64,000 nt of DNA from Paenibacillus daejeonensis DSM 15491 (GTDB lineage: Bacteria; Bacillota; Bacilli; Paenibacillales; Paenibacillaceae), in contig NZ_KB899659.1 of assembly GCF_000378385.1 (NCBI RefSeq), positions 523,418-587,417 of the forward strand. Reading direction: 5' to 3'. The notes beneath the pieces are model-generated. The model saw only the letters and a program-made list of their open reading frames with translations, had not been told where the DNA came from and searched no databases. The stretch's first letter is position 1. Every line of letters starts with the position of its first letter. Shown in pieces: positions 18,272-27,607 of this stretch. Made by a program: the position numbers and the translations under genes.

Positions 18272-18456
18272 ATCACGAGCTTCAAATCAAAGTTTAAAAG
18301 TGCGGTTTTCAGCACCGAGAAGGTTGAAGGCAGGAGGAACTGAGGAGCGGAGCGTAGGTAAACCTACGTGAGCACCGGAAGTTCCGACTGCATTCAATAT
18401 TCGATGTCGAACCCGCTTCCTTGTACAACTTCGTGATCAAAAGCGAGCTTTTAAAC
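18272..18456. repeat. Nested inverted-repeat intergenic element between ffh and rpsP
   Basis: About 185 bp with stacked symmetry. Outer arms are ATCACGA (18272) with TCGTGAT (18431), and GTTTAAAAG (18292) with CTTTTAAAC (18448). Inside these are TTGAAGGCAG (18324) with CTGCATTCAA (18388), then GGAACT (18336) with AGTTCC (18380), and a central CGTAGGT-AA-ACCTACG (18353-18368). No coding frame fits. It could be a mobile miniature element, a structured RNA, or both. It fills the 300-nt gap between the two genes. Confidence 0.65.
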
Positions 18457-18461
18457 AACCT

Positions 18462-19838
18462 TTAAAATGGGAATTTCATGTTTTTGCCGCCTAGAAGTCC
18501 TTTGAGGCCTTTCTTCCCACCCTTAGGACCTTTCGGTCCCATCATCGACGAGAATTGCTTCATCATCTTGCGCATATCGTCGAACTGCTTGATAAGACGG
18601 TTCACATCGGCTACGGATGTGCCGCTGCCTGCCGCGATCCGCTTGCGACGGCTGTGGTTCATGATCTCCGGCTTGACCTTCTCTTCCTTGGTCATGGACT
18701 GGACGATCGCTTCAACCCGGCCAATCTGACGCTCATCGACCTTGATGTCCTTGAGGCCCTTCATCTTGTTCATGCCGGGCATCATCTCCAGCAATTGATC
18801 AAGCGGTCCCATCTGGCGCACTTGCGCCATCTGCTCCAGGAAATCATCGAAGGTAAACTCCGCGTTGCGCATCTTGCGCTCCATCTCGGCAGCCTTCTCG
18901 GCGTCAATATTGGTTTGTGCCTTCTCAATCAGAGAGAGCATGTCGCCCATACCGAGAATCCGTGAAGCCATCCGTTCCGGGTGGAACGGCTCCAATGAGT
19001 CGATCTTCTCGCCCATTGCTGCAAATTTGATCGGACAGCCAGTGACTGCCTTGACCGACAAGGCCGCACCACCGCGGGTATCACCGTCGAGCTTGGTCAG
19101 TACAACACCGGTCAGCTCCAACTGCTTGTGGAAGCTCTCGGCTACATTGACTGCATCCTGACCTGTCATGGCATCGATGACGAGCAGCACTTCATCCGGT
19201 TTGACCGCCTCATGAATCTGCTTGAGCTCATCCATCAGCGCCTCATCGATATGCAGGCGACCCGCTGTATCAAAGATGACATAGTCGTTGCCGTTTTCCT
19301 TGGCATGCTGCAAGCCGGCTTTGGCAATATGAACTGGGTTCTCCTTGTCTCCCATAGAGAAGACAGGAGCCTGAATCTGTTCACCAAGCACTTGAAGCTG
19401 TTTGATGGCGGCTGGACGGTAGATATCACAGGCGACCAAGAGCGGCTTGTGGTTGCCCTTCTGGAGCAATTTGGCCAGCTTACCCGTCGTCGTTGTTTTA
19501 CCTGCGCCCTGCAAGCCCGCCATCATAATAACGGTCGGCGGTCGGTTGGCCTTGGCCAGCTTGCTCTGCGTACCGCCCATGAGCTCGGTCATTTCTTTGT
19601 TGACGATGTCGATAATGACCATGCCCGGCGTGAAGCTTTTCATCACTTCTTGGCCGATTGCTTTCTCCTTCACCTTGCCGATGAAGTCCTTGACGACCTT
19701 GAAGTTAACGTCGGCCTCCAGCAGCGCCAAGCGCACTTCGCGCATTGCCTCATTGACATCGTCCTCGGATACCTTGCCCTTGCCCTTCAGCTTGCTGAAC
19801 ACATTCTGAAGTCGTGCGGATAATCCTTCAAACGCCAT
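18462..19838 (-). CDS. ffh: Signal recognition particle GTPase Ffh (SRP54)
   Basis: The 458-residue SRP54 has an N-terminal helical bundle (MAFEGLSARLQNVFSKLKGKG), a GTPase domain (GLQGAGKTTTTGKLAKLL, DTAGRLHIDEALMDEL, TKLDGDTRGGAALS), and a Met-rich M domain after residue 300 ending in the RNA-binding segment RRKRIAAGSGTSVADVNRLIKQF. It binds signal sequences on ribosomes and docks with FtsY, encoded nearby. The ATG at 19838 is used because an upstream GTG lies inside GGAGGTGA. Confidence 0.98.
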   Translation of the reverse strand: MAFEGLSARLQNVFSKLKGKGKVSEDDVNEAMREVRLALLEADVNFKVVKDFIGKVKEKAIGQEVMKSFTPGMVIIDIVNKEMTELMGGTQSKLAKANRPPTVIMMAGLQGAGKTTTTGKLAKLLQKGNHKPLLVACDIYRPAAIKQLQVLGEQIQAPVFSMGDKENPVHIAKAGLQHAKENGNDYVIFDTAGRLHIDEALMDELKQIHEAVKPDEVLLVIDAMTGQDAVNVAESFHKQLELTGVVLTKLDGDTRGGAALSVKAVTGCPIKFAAMGEKIDSLEPFHPERMASRILGMGDMLSLIEKAQTNIDAEKAAEMERKMRNAEFTFDDFLEQMAQVRQMGPLDQLLEMMPGMNKMKGLKDIKVDERQIGRVEAIVQSMTKEEKVKPEIMNHSRRKRIAAGSGTSVADVNRLIKQFDDMRKMMKQFSSMMGPKGPKGGKKGLKGLLGGKNMKFPF

Positions 19839-19870
19839 TGCCGTCACCTCCCGTTAACATTGATCTTCAT

Positions 19871-20224
19871 CTATTCACTCGTCTGCCGCTCCTGCAGCAG
19901 AGCAGCCAGTTGGCTGCCGCTGCCTTCCGGGAGCGTGCCGATCGCCTCCGCCAACCTGGCGAGCCATTCCTGCTCGCGCTGGTAACTGGCCATCAGGCCA
20001 AGCTTGGTCTCATACCCTTCAAGCGCGCCTTCGGCCCGCTTGACATGCTCATAGACGGCTTGTCTGCTGATATCGAATTCGGCGGCAATCTCCCCGAGTG
20101 AGAAATCATCGTGATAATAATATTTTAGAAACGTCTGTTGCTTCTCAGTCAGCAACGGTTCGTAGAAATCAAACAACAGGTTGATGCGATTCGTCTTTGC
20201 AAGGGCGCCCGGTTCAGTAGTCAC
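19871..20224 (-). CDS. ylxM: YlxM-family SRP-associated DNA-binding-like protein
   Basis: A 117-residue UPF0122 protein with a sigma-70 region-4-like helix-turn-helix (NLLFDFYEPLLTEKQQTFLK, FSLGEIAAEFDISRQAVYEHV). YlxM genes sit next to ffh, and YlxM is reported to bind SRP RNA and modulate the particle. The GTG at 20224 follows GGAGGGG at 6 nt and gives the family length; a frame reaching 20290 has no such site. A 14-bp palindrome AAGCATTAATGCTT lies about 40 nt upstream. Confidence 0.9.
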   Translation of the reverse strand: MTTEPGALAKTNRINLLFDFYEPLLTEKQQTFLKYYYHDDFSLGEIAAEFDISRQAVYEHVKRAEGALEGYETKLGLMASYQREQEWLARLAEAIGTLPEGSGSQLAALLQERQTSE

Positions 20225-20341
20225 TGCCAGCCCCTCCCCGTTCCGTTCTCGGATCATGATGTAAAGCATTAATGCTTGACACCCTGACAACGATATTTAT
20301 TCTACCTCATCCTTCACCTGTGTGTCAAGCACAGAACCTTG

Positions 20342-21337
20342 TCAGTTCGTTTCGGCTTCCGTTTCCTTTTGAATCAGCCCGGCGAAAAGGGCGTGTACGA
20401 ATTGCTCTGAATCAAATTGCTGCAGATCGCCCATCTTTTCGCCCAGGCCTACAAACTTCACCGGCAGGTTAAGCTCATTACGGATAGCGATTACGATGCC
20501 GCCCTTCGCGGTACCGTCCAGCTTGGTGAGCACCAGACCGGTGACACCGCTTTTTTCTCCGAACAGCTTGGCCTGGCTCATCGCGTTCTGGCCCGTGGTC
20601 GCATCCAGTACAAGCAGCACCTCATGCGGCGCGCTTGGCACCTCCCGCTGGATGACACGGAAGATCTTGTTGAGCTCCTCCATGAGATTGTTCTTGTTCT
20701 GCAGGCGTCCTGCCGTATCACAGAGCAGCACATCGACGCCCCGCTGCTTGGCTGCCTTGACGGCATCGAACATGACCGCCGCCGGATCAGCGCCGGAATG
20801 CTGCTTGATCACGTCGACCCCGACCCGCTGTCCCCATACCTCCAGCTGCTCAATCGCGCCAGCCCGGAACGTATCGCCTGCTGCCAGCATGACGCTTTTG
20901 CCCTCGCTCTTGAAGCGATGCGCCAGCTTGCCGATTGAGGTTGTCTTGCCAACACCGTTGACACCGACGAACAGAATGACTGTCATGCCACTCTCGGCCA
21001 TTTTCAGACGCGGATCCTCTTGGCCGCGCAGCATCTCCACGAGCTTTTCAGAGAGTACTGGCTGCAATTCCGCCGCATCTTCGATCTTGCGTTTTTTTAC
21101 TTCCTTGCGCAGCTCGTCGATCAGCTCCATCACTGTGTTCACGCCAACGTCGGCACCGATGAGGATTTCCTCCAGCTCCTCGAAAAATTCCTCATCGATT
21201 TTTTTGCGGCGAGTGATGAGTTCCTCCACTTTCTCAACGAAGGCCGTACGGGTCTTGGTCAGACCCTCCTTGAACACCGTGGTGACCGCTTCTGTCTTGC
21301 TGGAGATGCTTTCCTTCAGCCGTTTAAAAAAGCTCAT
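20342..21337 (-). CDS. ftsY: Signal recognition particle receptor FtsY
   Basis: A 331-residue SRP receptor with the NG domains only; the acidic N-terminal region of E. coli FtsY is absent, as is usual in Firmicutes. Marks are MSFFKRLKESISSKTEAV, GVNGVGKTTSIGKLAHRF, DTAGRLQNKNNLMEEL, TKLDGTAKGG and the C-terminal GLGEKMGDLQQFD. It lies between smc and ylxM-ffh, giving a complete targeting set in one transcript direction. Confidence 0.98.
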   Translation of the reverse strand: MSFFKRLKESISSKTEAVTTVFKEGLTKTRTAFVEKVEELITRRKKIDEEFFEELEEILIGADVGVNTVMELIDELRKEVKKRKIEDAAELQPVLSEKLVEMLRGQEDPRLKMAESGMTVILFVGVNGVGKTTSIGKLAHRFKSEGKSVMLAAGDTFRAGAIEQLEVWGQRVGVDVIKQHSGADPAAVMFDAVKAAKQRGVDVLLCDTAGRLQNKNNLMEELNKIFRVIQREVPSAPHEVLLVLDATTGQNAMSQAKLFGEKSGVTGLVLTKLDGTAKGGIVIAIRNELNLPVKFVGLGEKMGDLQQFDSEQFVHALFAGLIQKETEAETN

Positions 21338-21414
21338 TTCTCTACTTCCTTCCTCATCTGTCGCTTTCGACCCCGCTTCCGAGGCGTACTTTATCTATTC
21401 ACACAGCAGTCAGG

Positions 21415-24400
21415 CTAAGCGGATACCGCTTCCTCATCCTCAAGCCGGACGGATACCAGCTTGGACACGCCGCCTTCCTCCATCGTAACGCCATACAATA
21501 CATCTGCTTCTTCCATTGTCCCCTTGCGGTGCGTGACGACAATGAATTGCGTCAGCCCGGAGAACTCTCGCAAATACTGTGCAAAACGGGCAACATTGGC
21601 CTCATCGAGCGCTGCCTCCACCTCATCCAGTACGCAGAATGGTACTGGCTTGACCTGGAGGATGGCGAACAACAGGGCAATGGCAGTGAGCGCTCGCTCA
21701 CCACCGGAGAGCAGCTGCAGGTTCTGCAGCTTTTTGCCTGGCGGCTGAGCGACGATATCGATCCCGGTGTCCAAGACACGCTCCGGTTCGACCAGCACCA
21801 GATCGGCACGGCCGCCGCCGAACAGCTTGGAGAATACGACGCTGAAATGGCTGCGGATCGCATCGAATGCGGTACGGAACCGCCGTCCCATCTCTTCTTC
21901 CATCTCGCGAATGACCTCATAGAGCGTTGTCTTCGCTTCAATCAGGTCCGTCTTCTGCTCGTTCAGGAATTCGTACCGTTCCCGAACCCGCTCATACTCG
22001 TCGATTGCACCAAGATTCACCTCTCCCAGAGAAGTGATGCTCCGCTTGAGCTCGCGCACTTCTTGCTGGGCGGCCGGCACATCCTCTGGTACAGGATAGC
22101 GCTCTTTGGCCAGCTCGAAGCTCAGTTCATGTTCCTCGCTGAGCTTGCGCAGCAGGTTGTCCAGCTCGACGTCGAGTCGGTTCGCAGCAATCTCGGTTTG
22201 CCGCATCTGCTCCTCGACCTGGCGCAGCTGTACGCGCTGCTCCTTGGTTTCACTCTCCCCCTGCTCCAGCTGGCGCAGCAATTCGGCACGGGCAGACCGC
22301 TTGAAATCGGTTTGCTCTGCACACTCCTGCTTCTTCAGCCGGTAATGGTTGAGATTCTCCGTCTGCCGAACTGTCTCGTTCTGATGCCGAATCTGCTCTT
22401 CATCCTGATTCGTCAGCAGTCCGCGCACAGCAGACAGCTCTTGCTTGGCCCGGGTAATATCACCACGAATTCGCGTCGCCTGATCTTCGAACGAATGCTT
22501 CTCCTGTTCGGTTTTGGCAACCCGAATTTTCATGTCGGTCAATTGGCCCTGCAGCTGCTCCTTGGCAGATTCGCTCGCTTTGCGCTGCGCCTCGGCCTGT
22601 CGGATGGCTTCCTGCACGCGAGCTTCTTCGCGCGTCTGCTCTTCCAGTCGCAACCGCGCCTGATCTGCCGCTGCCGTCAAATCCTGCTGTTCGCTGGCAT
22701 GACCCTGCAGATCCTGTGTGAACAATTGCTTCTGTTCCTCCAGGTGTCTGCTTTCGTGCTCCAGTTGCTGCTGTTCGGCACGGAGCTGCTGTTCTTCAAT
22801 GCGGCATTGCTCGCTGCGACTGCGTAGCTCTTCCAGGTTCTGATTGCGGATGGAAAGCTCCTTGCGGATATCGTCCTGCTTATCCTTTAGCTTCACCAGT
22901 TGCTCGGCTGTCTCGCGGATATCCCGGTCCAATTGCTCAATTTGCCGGCTCCGACCGAGCAGGTTGGCGCCTTTTTTCTGCAGACTGCCGCCCGTCATGG
23001 AGCCGCCCGCATTGACTACGTCCCCTTCCAGGGTAACTACGCGGAATCGGTAGCCGCAGCGCGATGCAATCCGGTTCGCTTGTTCCAGGTTCTCCGCGAT
23101 CAGCACGTTGCCGAGCAGGTTCTGGATAATCGACCGGTAACGGTCGTCACAGTTTACCAATTCGGCAGCCACGCCCACGAAGCCTTCGAGTGATTCAATC
23201 ATGCGCTTGTCCTGCTCAGGGACGTGTCTGCCCCGGATAACATCAAGTGGCAGGAACGTCGCACGGCCCAGCTGACGCTGCTTCAGAAAATGAATGGCCG
23301 TTCGCGCCGAACGCTCGTCGGCCATGACGACATGCTGGAGTGCACCGCCAAGTGCTGTTTCCACAGCGGTTTCCAAACGTTCTGGCACCGTCATCAGCTC
23401 AGCTACCGCGCCATGCACGCCTTCCAAACCATTTTGGCTGCGTCTGGCAGCCTTCAGCACCTCACGGACGCCATGCATGAAGCCGTCAAGATCCTGCTGC
23501 ATTTCTTTCATCGTATCGCGCCTGGAGGTCAGGGCATCCTGCTTTTGCTCCCACTTGCGAGCCGTGCTCTGAGCTTCCTCCAGCAATTTTTGCAGCGCCT
23601 GCAGTCGTTCGCTCTCACCGATATACTTGCTGCGCAGGCTATCCAGCTCGTTCAGCGTGCTTTGGAGCTTACGCTCCAGCTCCTTGCGGCGTCCGGTCAG
23701 CTTGGCCTGCTGCTCCTGCCACTTGATCTCCTCGCCGCCAAGCCGTTCGACCCGCCGCTGCACCGCTTCTTGCTGCTGCTCAGCGTAACGGATCTCATTG
23801 CGGAGCTGAGCCATCCCGCTCAGTACCTCCAGCAATTCGCCCTTCAGCGTCTCTTCTGCGGTACTGCCTGCTTCACCCGCTACGCCGGCGAGCGTCGCTT
23901 CCTCGGCATTTAACTGCTCGCGCAGGCCAGTCAACGCCTGGTCCAGCTCGGCCGCCTTGGCCCGTAGCGACGCCTCTTCCGAGGTAAGGCCTGCAATGCG
24001 CGCCTCGTGGGCAACAGCGGACTCTTCCAGTTGTCCTTTATTCTGCTCAAGATTCCGCTTGCGTTCCTTCAGGACTTCGCCGTACCCCTCGCACTTCTCA
24101 TACTCCTCGCTGTAATGCAGCATCGACTCATGCAGTCGTTCCAGCGCTTCCTCTAGCTCTCTTAGCTGCTGGCGTTCTTTTTCCAGATGAGCGTCGTGCT
24201 TGTTGACCACCGAGGAGAGTGCGAGCTGTTCTTCCTGGAGTTTTTTCAGCTTCTCCGCTGCTTCGTTCCATGATTGGTGGACATGCTCAATTTGGTGGAC
24301 GTAGAGAGAGATCTCTTTGACCTTGAGCTCCTCCCGCAGCGCTTTGTAACGAATGGCTTTTTCTGATTGCTCGCGCAGCGGTTCGACCTGGTCCTCCAGC

Positions 24401-24990
24401 TCCGTTACCAGATCATGAATGCGGAGCAGGTTCTGTTCGGTGTCGTCCAGCTTCTTTTGTGCCTCGCGCTTGCGAGATTTGTATTTTACGATGCCCGACG
24501 CTTCTTCGAAAATTCCACGCCGATCCTCAGACCGGGTGCTCAGAATTTCCTCGATCCGGCCCTGCCCGATAATCGAGTACGCTTCCTTGCCGATCCCCGT
24601 ATCCATGAAGAGCTCGGTAATATCCTTCAAGCGACAAGCTTGCTTATTAATAAGATATTCACTGTCGCCGCTGCGGTGTACCCGCCGGGTAACGGTGACC
24701 TCGGTAAACTCCAGGGGCAGCGCCTGGTCGGTATTGTCCAGCGTCAGCGAAACCTCGCCATAGCCGACGGGCTTGCGGGCATCACTGCCGGCGAAGATGA
24801 CATCCTCCATCTTGCCGCCGCGCAGACTTTTAGCCGATTGCTCGCCCAGCACCCAACGGATGCTGTCCGAGATATTACTTTTCCCGCTGCCATTGGGTCC
24901 AACAACCGCCGTGATGCCGGGAACGAACTCCAGCTCAGTCCGGTCAGCGAACGATTTGAACCCTGCTAATTCTATACGTTTCAGGAACAT
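21415..24990 (-). CDS. smc: Chromosome segregation ATPase SMC
   Basis: The 1191-residue SMC has an N-terminal head (MFLKRIELAGFKSFADRTELEF, Walker A GPNGSGKSN near residue 32), a long coiled coil (about 165-500), a hinge near 510-670 with conserved glycines (VVNAGGSMTGGS), a second coiled coil (about 670-1020), and a C-terminal head with signature LLSGGERALTAIALLFAIL and Walker B PFCVLDEVEAALD. With ScpA and ScpB, not present here, it organises newly replicated chromosome arms. It lies between rnc and ftsY as in Bacillus. Large opposite-strand frames here are shadows. Confidence 0.98.
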   Translation of the reverse strand: MFLKRIELAGFKSFADRTELEFVPGITAVVGPNGSGKSNISDSIRWVLGEQSAKSLRGGKMEDVIFAGSDARKPVGYGEVSLTLDNTDQALPLEFTEVTVTRRVHRSGDSEYLINKQACRLKDITELFMDTGIGKEAYSIIGQGRIEEILSTRSEDRRGIFEEASGIVKYKSRKREAQKKLDDTEQNLLRIHDLVTELEDQVEPLREQSEKAIRYKALREELKVKEISLYVHQIEHVHQSWNEAAEKLKKLQEEQLALSSVVNKHDAHLEKERQQLRELEEALERLHESMLHYSEEYEKCEGYGEVLKERKRNLEQNKGQLEESAVAHEARIAGLTSEEASLRAKAAELDQALTGLREQLNAEEATLAGVAGEAGSTAEETLKGELLEVLSGMAQLRNEIRYAEQQQEAVQRRVERLGGEEIKWQEQQAKLTGRRKELERKLQSTLNELDSLRSKYIGESERLQALQKLLEEAQSTARKWEQKQDALTSRRDTMKEMQQDLDGFMHGVREVLKAARRSQNGLEGVHGAVAELMTVPERLETAVETALGGALQHVVMADERSARTAIHFLKQRQLGRATFLPLDVIRGRHVPEQDKRMIESLEGFVGVAAELVNCDDRYRSIIQNLLGNVLIAENLEQANRIASRCGYRFRVVTLEGDVVNAGGSMTGGSLQKKGANLLGRSRQIEQLDRDIRETAEQLVKLKDKQDDIRKELSIRNQNLEELRSRSEQCRIEEQQLRAEQQQLEHESRHLEEQKQLFTQDLQGHASEQQDLTAAADQARLRLEEQTREEARVQEAIRQAEAQRKASESAKEQLQGQLTDMKIRVAKTEQEKHSFEDQATRIRGDITRAKQELSAVRGLLTNQDEEQIRHQNETVRQTENLNHYRLKKQECAEQTDFKRSARAELLRQLEQGESETKEQRVQLRQVEEQMRQTEIAANRLDVELDNLLRKLSEEHELSFELAKERYPVPEDVPAAQQEVRELKRSITSLGEVNLGAIDEYERVRERYEFLNEQKTDLIEAKTTLYEVIREMEEEMGRRFRTAFDAIRSHFSVVFSKLFGGGRADLVLVEPERVLDTGIDIVAQPPGKKLQNLQLLSGGERALTAIALLFAILQVKPVPFCVLDEVEAALDEANVARFAQYLREFSGLTQFIVVTHRKGTMEEADVLYGVTMEEGGVSKLVSVRLEDEEAVSA

Positions 24991-25082
24991 AGTCGTACCT
25001 TCACCTCATCAGCTATTGTATCACAACCGGGCAGCGCCCGACATAACCAATCCCCCTCCGCAATTCTCCCCCAGAATGAAAG

Positions 25083-25108
25083 AAGACCCCGGCTTGCACC
25101 GGGACCTT
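25083..25108 (-). terminator. Hairpin after rnc
   Basis: On the minus strand AAGGTCCCGG and CCGGGGTCTT form an imperfect stem around TGCAAG, followed by the T-rich TCTTTCATTC. It is a plausible but not strong terminator between rnc and smc. Confidence 0.45.
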
Positions 25109-25134
25109 CCCTTGATTAAAATGAACGAGCTGAC

Positions 25135-25839
25135 TCAGGATGAACCTGCAGATGTCAACCGCTCCCACGCTTCAGAAGCCGCCTGTTGCTCCGCTTCCTT
25201 CTTGGTGCGACCACTGCCGCTGCCCCATCGCTCCTGACCGACATGCACCTCGACGACGAATTCCCGGTCATGAGCCGGCCCCCGCTCCTCGAGCACCCGG
25301 TATTCCACACTGCCGAGTGCCTGATGTTGGGCATGCTCCTGCAATTTGGACTTGAAGTCCTTCACCAGCATCGGTCCATCGTTCTCGATGTGTGGAAACA
25401 CCCGGGAGCTCAAAAAGTCACGAACCCGTTCCAAGCCCTGATCCAGATACAGCGCCCCCACAAATGACTCGAACAAGTCAGCCAGCAGTGCCGGCCGGTT
25501 GCGGCCGCCAAGCTGCTCCTCACCACGTCCCAGCAATACGTGCTCACCAAAATCCAGCAGCTCTGCAAATCGGGCGAGCGAAGGTTCGCATACAATGGAA
25601 GCGCGCATCCGTGTCAACTCGCCTTCCGGTCGCTTCGGGTAAGTACCGTACAGATACTCGGAGACCAGGAGCTGGAGCACGGCATCGCCCAAAAACTCCA
25701 ATCGTTCATTGTCCTTGGCCGTGCCGTGCTTGTGCTCATTGACATAAGAGGTATGAGTGAAAGCCTGCTTCAGCAATCCCGTTCGCTCAAAGGTCAGTTG
25801 AAGCTTTTGCTGAAGCTGCTGAAAATGATCATGCTTCAT
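25135..25839 (-). CDS. rnc: Ribonuclease III
   Basis: Cleaves double-stranded RNA in rRNA maturation and mRNA decay. The 234-residue protein has the nuclease motif NERLEFLGDAVLQLLVSEYL (with the acidic metal ligands), a second acidic site DLFESFVGALYLDQG, and a C-terminal double-stranded-RNA-binding domain (DFKSKLQEHAQ, GSGRTKKEAEQQAASEAWE). Its ATG overlaps the fabF stop by 11 bp. The fab-acp-rnc-smc order is typical of Bacilli. Confidence 0.97.
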   Translation of the reverse strand: MKHDHFQQLQQKLQLTFERTGLLKQAFTHTSYVNEHKHGTAKDNERLEFLGDAVLQLLVSEYLYGTYPKRPEGELTRMRASIVCEPSLARFAELLDFGEHVLLGRGEEQLGGRNRPALLADLFESFVGALYLDQGLERVRDFLSSRVFPHIENDGPMLVKDFKSKLQEHAQHQALGSVEYRVLEERGPAHDREFVVEVHVGQERWGSGSGRTKKEAEQQAASEAWERLTSAGSS

Positions 25840-27070
25840 ACTTCTTCATCACAATAGTCGCATTATGTCCGCCAAATCCGAACGAGTTAGACATGGCCAC
25901 CCGCACATCCGCCTGACGCGGAGTATTCGGCACATAGTCCAAATCGCACTCGGGATCCTGATCTTCCAGATTAATGGTCGGAGGAATGATACCGTTACTG
26001 AGCGTGAGCCCCAGTATGACTGCCTCAACGCCGCCCGCGGCGCCCAGCAGGTGCCCGGTCATCGATTTGGTCGAGCTCACCGCCAGCTTGTAGGCATGCT
26101 CGCCAAAGGCGCGCTTCACTGCTGTCGTCTCTGAACGATCGCCTACTGGTGTAGATGTGCCGTGCGCATTGATATAATCAACCGCGTCCGGCCCCAGCTC
26201 GGCATCCTTGAGCGCACGGGTCATACAGCGAGCTGCGCCATCAGGATCAGGCTCTGTCATATGATGCGCGTCGCCGCTCATGCCGTACCCGATAATCTCG
26301 CCGTAGATGCGCGCTCCACGCTGCTGCGCATGCTCCAGCGACTCAATGATGAGTACGCCTGCTCCTTCTCCCATAACAAAACCATCGCGTCCGGTATCGA
26401 ACGGCCGGCTTGCCTTGGCAGGCTCGTCATTACGCGTGGACATCGCCCGCATCGAGCAGAAACCTGCCATGCCTGTCGGACGAATGGTCGCTTCAGCGCC
26501 GCCGCAGATCATGACATCGGCTTCTCCGCGCTGGATCAGCTTGTAGGAATCGCCAATCGAATGTGTGCCTGTTGCGCAGGCGGTAACCGCCGTACTGTTT
26601 GGCCCTTTGGCGCCAGTGCTCATGGACACTTGTCCAGATCCCATATTGGCAATCATCATCGGAATGAAGAACGGGCTAACGCGTTTTGGACCTTTTTCCA
26701 GCAGCACATTGTGCTGGTCTTCCCATGTACCCAGACCACCGATACCGGAGCCGATCATCACCCCGATCCGCTCGGCATCGACATTACTGCCGATCTCGAT
26801 GCCTGCATCGCGAATCGCGGATTGGCTGGCAACAACAGCGAATTGGACAAAACGGTCCATGCGGCGCGCTTCCTTGCGGTCAATTCCAAAATCCTCTGGA
26901 TTGAAGTTCTTGATCTCGGCTGCGATGCGCGTCGGGTAATCGGAGAAGTCGAACGCTTCGATCTCCGATACGCCTGACTTGCCTTCCAGCAGATTGCCCC
27001 AGAACGTGTCCAGTTCATGACCCAGCGAAGTCATGACGCCCATGCCGGTCACTACTACTCTCTGCTTCAC
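25829..27070 (-). CDS. fabF: 3-oxoacyl-[ACP] synthase II
   Basis: Elongating condensing enzyme of type II fatty-acid synthesis. The 413-residue protein has the catalytic Cys in TACATGTHSIG and the two histidines in NAHGTSTPVGD and KSMTGHLLGAAGG, the complete Cys-His-His triad. The start is GTG (VKQRVVVTGMGVMTSLG) with AGGGGTGA upstream, giving the normal family length; the frame open to 27142 is too long. Unlike B. subtilis, where fabF lies with fabHA elsewhere, it is inside the acpP cluster. Confidence 0.96.
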   Translation of the reverse strand: MKQRVVVTGMGVMTSLGHELDTFWGNLLEGKSGVSEIEAFDFSDYPTRIAAEIKNFNPEDFGIDRKEARRMDRFVQFAVVASQSAIRDAGIEIGSNVDAERIGVMIGSGIGGLGTWEDQHNVLLEKGPKRVSPFFIPMMIANMGSGQVSMSTGAKGPNSTAVTACATGTHSIGDSYKLIQRGEADVMICGGAEATIRPTGMAGFCSMRAMSTRNDEPAKASRPFDTGRDGFVMGEGAGVLIIESLEHAQQRGARIYGEIIGYGMSGDAHHMTEPDPDGAARCMTRALKDAELGPDAVDYINAHGTSTPVGDRSETTAVKRAFGEHAYKLAVSSTKSMTGHLLGAAGGVEAVILGLTLSNGIIPPTINLEDQDPECDLDYVPNTPRQADVRVAMSNSFGFGGHNATIVMKKYEA

Positions 27071-27246
27071 AATATCACCCCTAATTTGCTTTTGAGCACG
27101 AAGTTGGTTCTGAGAAGTAAATTCGACATCGAATCTTGCCAATCTTGTGAACGCTCACTAAAACAATATATTTATATTATAAAAGGCTTTCAGCCTCGCA
27201 TTCTCTTGTTCGAGTGTGAATCTCACTTGCTGTATAGATGGAGAGA

Positions 27247-27272
27247 AGTCCCGCTGTATGGCTGGCGGGACT
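27247..27272 (-). terminator. Hairpin after acpP
   Basis: AGTCCCGC and GCGGGACT pair perfectly with a 10-nt loop, followed on the minus strand by the pyrimidine-rich TCTCTCC. A smaller hairpin, GGCT-GAAA-GCC with TTTT, lies at about 27181-27196 before fabF. Together they may reduce readthrough into fabF. Confidence 0.5.
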
Positions 27273-27281
27273 CTTGTAACC

Positions 27282-27515
27282 TTACGTATGAGATTGTATG
27301 TAATTCACTACTTCTCCCACAGTGGTGATCTTCTCTGCATCTTCATCAGAGATCTCCAGGTCGAACTCATCTTCAAGTTCCATGACCAATTCTACAACAT
27401 CGAGAGAATCAGCGCCTAGGTCATCCTTAAAAGATGCTTCCAGTGCTACTTCAGCTTCGTCAACGCCAAGGCGGTCAACGACGATGCGTTTTACGCGATC
27501 AAATACGTCGGACAT
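27282..27515 (-). CDS. acpP: Acyl carrier protein
   Basis: A 77-residue ACP with the phosphopantetheine attachment motif [18 protein letters not shown]; the Ser of DSL carries the prosthetic group. The ATG follows AGGAGGTGA at 6 nt; an upstream in-frame start at 27524 lies inside that site. A TATAAT about 25 nt upstream (27537-27542) suggests an additional promoter for this highly expressed gene. Confidence 0.98.
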   Translation of the reverse strand: MSDVFDRVKRIVVDRLGVDEAEVALEASFKDDLGADSLDVVELVMELEDEFDLEISDEDAEKITTVGEVVNYIQSHT

Positions 27516-27607
27516 CCAAGTCACCTCCTCTTTGGTATTATACGAGAATTAAAGATAAAATGCCATACGGGCGAGAAAGGAATCTCGCAGCGGACAAAAA
27601 TGGGTGG

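Noticed and set aside
20265-20278. The AAGCATTAATGCTT palindrome before ylxM as an operator
   Set aside because: It is a perfect 14-bp palindrome but has no recognised regulator or second copy, so it was not listed as a site.
21529-22827. A 432-codon plus-strand frame within smc
   Set aside because: It arises from the codon bias of the coiled-coil part of smc on the opposite strand, and shows only Leu/Gln-rich noise with no start signal.
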